A DNA stretch of 28,699 bases from CAJBLF01 sp964418415 (lineage in GTDB: Bacteria > Patescibacteriota > Gracilibacteria > Absconditabacterales > Absconditicoccaceae). The notes beneath the pieces were generated by a model that was given only the letters and a program-made list of their open reading frames with translations, had not been told where the DNA came from and did no database searches. The position numbers and the translations under genes are program-made. The stretch covers positions 1 through 28,699 of the forward strand of contig CAYQLB010000012.1 of the NCBI GenBank assembly GCA_964418415.1, given 5' to 3'. This document shows positions 27,090 through 28,699 of this stretch, piece by piece (positions within the stretch are counted from its first letter, which is position 1; the number at the start of each line of letters is the position of its first letter).

Positions 27090-28493
27090 TTAGATATTCT
27101 TAAATTTATAGAGCTCGAGACCATTGATCATACCAGTTCTCTCGTCGGTAATAGATTCATTTGCTTGCACGATGATGATTTTGTCGTCCAAGGAGATATT
27201 ACCCTTAAAGATAATTCTGATCATCTCTTTTCCTATCCTTTTTAGGTTTTCATAACTGAAAGATTGGGAAATTTTGTATCCTCTTACTCCTCGTAAGATG
27301 TTGAGATATCTATAGTTTTCATCATTTTTGGTGAATGCGATAATAGGAACCCTTGGTTTTAGACTAGAAAGTCTTCCTGCAGAATAACCATTTTCCGTAT
27401 AGAGAACCATAGCTCTCACATCAACCTCCTGAGTCGCTCTATGTGCATTATAGATGATATAATCTCTAACCATAAATTCATTATTAGCATAGAATTTCAT
27501 CGTCTCTTCTTTCGCAAGTTTTAGTTCGAGTTTATCTAGTTCGTCGGAAAGATCAGTGATAACGTGTAATGGGTCATCTTCTTGAAGTAGCGTGTCAAGC
27601 ATGTAGGCGTCAGCTGCAAGTGCACTGAATTTTTTCAATTGGCTCTCGTTGATAAGCTGATAGGTTTTTTCAAATTTTCCGGTGAAGGTAACAATCGCAG
27701 GTTTGCCGACTGCTTTACACTTCTTAATAAGAAGTTCTTCATTGAGTTTCATGTTTTTCATGAGTTTCTCTATTTTGTCGAAAACGAAAATCAATCCATC
27801 AGAGATTTCGAGGATATCATCAATATTTTCCAATGCTTCTTCTGTCTCTATCTTTGCGAGGATTTTCATATTGCCGGCGTTCTTGGTTTTGAGAAACTCT
27901 TTGAGTTCTATTATATTGTCGCCTGTAGTGACCATAGATGCAGCAATGATATGCGCACCATATTCCAATCATCGAAGAATATCTTTTTTATCTCTCTCAC
28001 TGAGAAAAGGAAGTTCTAGATCGTATTTATTGAAAAACACTCTATCAAACTGAATAATCCATCCTCATTCTATCACTTCGCAGAGAATGATATTTTCTTT
28101 ACTGGATTTAATTTTGATGACAACACCGCTTTGTTGAAAACTAATCTGTTGTCCTACTTTTAATGATTTCAGGAAAGGAGCGTCTATGAAGATTTTTTTA
28201 TCATGCTCCTGTGCATACTCACTATAGTCTATCTCAATAGTAGATCTTGCTTTGACTTTAATGTTCATGACGTTTTTGACTCTGATATCACCTCATCTCA
28301 TTTCAAGCATTACGGTTTTACTATTATCTAACTTCATGATAGTGTCGATATATTTTTTATTGTTATCATCGAATCCTCATGAAAGAGAAATTCTAAAACA
28401 GTCGACCATATTGATGACTTTGGAAAGTACGGTCTCTTTGGCTAATGTCGGTCCTACACCGGCGATGATTTTTGCGAAATGGAAGTTGTTCAT
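27090..28493 (-). CDS. pyk: Pyruvate kinase homologue with degenerate active site
   Basis: A 467-aa protein with the full pyruvate kinase layout. It begins KIIAGVGPTLAKETV, then CFRISLSGG (normally R.NFSHG), MRGGDIRVKN (normally DTKGPEIR), a B-domain (about 75-150), LPFLSERDKKDI, AHIIAASMV and ILAKIETEEALENIDDIL. The catalytic Lys-Ile-Glu is kept. The next block should be ARGDLG, which gives a metal ligand, but here it is DGLIFVFDKIEKL, and ATQMLESM has become VTFTGKFEKT. The nucleotide/metal sites therefore look lost, and the protein may be a regulatory or moonlighting relative or act on something else. The C-terminal domain (about 340-467) is intact in outline. Four TGA codons are Gly, including one in the former SHG. 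The start at 28493 fits the family N-terminus. Confidence 0.85.
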
Positions 28494-28533
28494 ACTACAC
28501 AATGAAAAACTAAAAGAACTAATTTGGAATTTT

Positions 28534-28699
28534 GAATTTAGAAGGAAGAATTTAGAAAGAAGAATTTTAGAAGGAAGAATTTAGAAGGAAGAATTTAGAA
28601 AGAAGAATTTAGAAAGAAGAATTTAGAAGGAAGAATTTAGCAGTTTCTAAATTAATTATTGGTTTCTAAATTCTAAATTAATTATTGGTTTCTAAATTC
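28534..28699. repeat. 14-bp and 26-bp tandem repeats at the right end
   Basis: About seven copies of GAATTTAGAAGGAA (or AAGAA variant; 14 bp, two heptamers) run from 28534 to about 28640. Two copies of a 26-bp unit containing CTAAATTAATTATTGG (28647 and 28673) follow. TTCTAAATTC in the second part is the reverse complement of GAATTTAGAA in the first, so the region can form long hairpins. It lies upstream of the pyruvate kinase-like gene and continues past the window edge. Confidence 0.8.

Noticed and set aside
28534..28640. Tandem repeats considered as a CRISPR array
   Set aside because: Repeats are 14 bp and directly adjacent with no unique spacers, and no cas gene is present.

Overview
The window reads as part of a Patescibacteria/CPR genome that uses genetic code 25 (UGA = glycine), as in Gracilibacteria (BD1-5/GN02) and Absconditabacteria (SR1). 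Read with the standard code, most genes break into pieces. Read with TGA as Gly, the pieces join in frame into full-length conserved proteins (ArgRS, TyrRS, SecD, EF-P, NrdD, PduL, CorA and others), and the TGA codons repeatedly fall on conserved glycines. Every complete gene in the window ends in TAA except one that ends in TAG. Base composition is AT-rich, genes are tightly packed, and clear Shine-Dalgarno sites are rare. No tRNA, rRNA or CRISPR array was recognised. I cannot tell from this window which of the two phyla it is.

Layout. 1-550: the start of a DUF559-type endonuclease gene running off the left edge, GC-rich hairpins, a strongly folded RNA candidate and a terminator. 549-902: RRM RNA-binding protein. 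903-1477: non-coding, with a GC-rich nested palindrome and a 100-N scaffold gap flanked by an identical 55-bp sequence. 1478-2344: acidic disordered protein. 2483-5326 (minus strand): exported anchored protein, CYTH phosphatase-like protein and CorA magnesium channel. 5554-13007 (plus strand): small protein, ArfB-type ribosome rescue factor, ArgRS, a 1018-aa surface subtilisin with a poly-Gly linker, TyrRS and a deoxyribosyltransferase-like protein. 13153-18506: SecD and a 1196-aa polytopic membrane protein. 18612-22102: EF-P, an HD hydrolase (minus), a P-loop nucleotide kinase-like protein, PduL phosphotransacylase and a patatin phospholipase. 22238-26649 (minus): an anaerobic dNTP operon, nrdD - separate glycyl-radical peptide - HD-domain dNTPase-like protein - nrdG, behind putative NrdR boxes. 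27090-28493 (minus): a degenerate pyruvate kinase homologue. The right end is a short tandem repeat.

The two most unusual signals are these. First, the class III ribonucleotide reductase is split, with the glycyl-radical domain encoded as a separate 73-aa protein. Second, many intergenic gaps hold arrays with 7-nt periodicity that often start at or contain a stop codon. Several carry the array on one arm and its reverse complement on the other, around a small palindromic core (ACTATTGTA..TACAATAGT). One such array separates the two halves of the split reductase, and a similar heptamer tract lies inside argS.

Functionally the window mixes translation genes (argS, tyrS, efp, arfB), export (secD), cell-surface and lipid-attacking enzymes (subtilase, patatin) and anaerobic dNTP supply. 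This fits a small, host- or prey-dependent anaerobe, but that lifestyle is inference.
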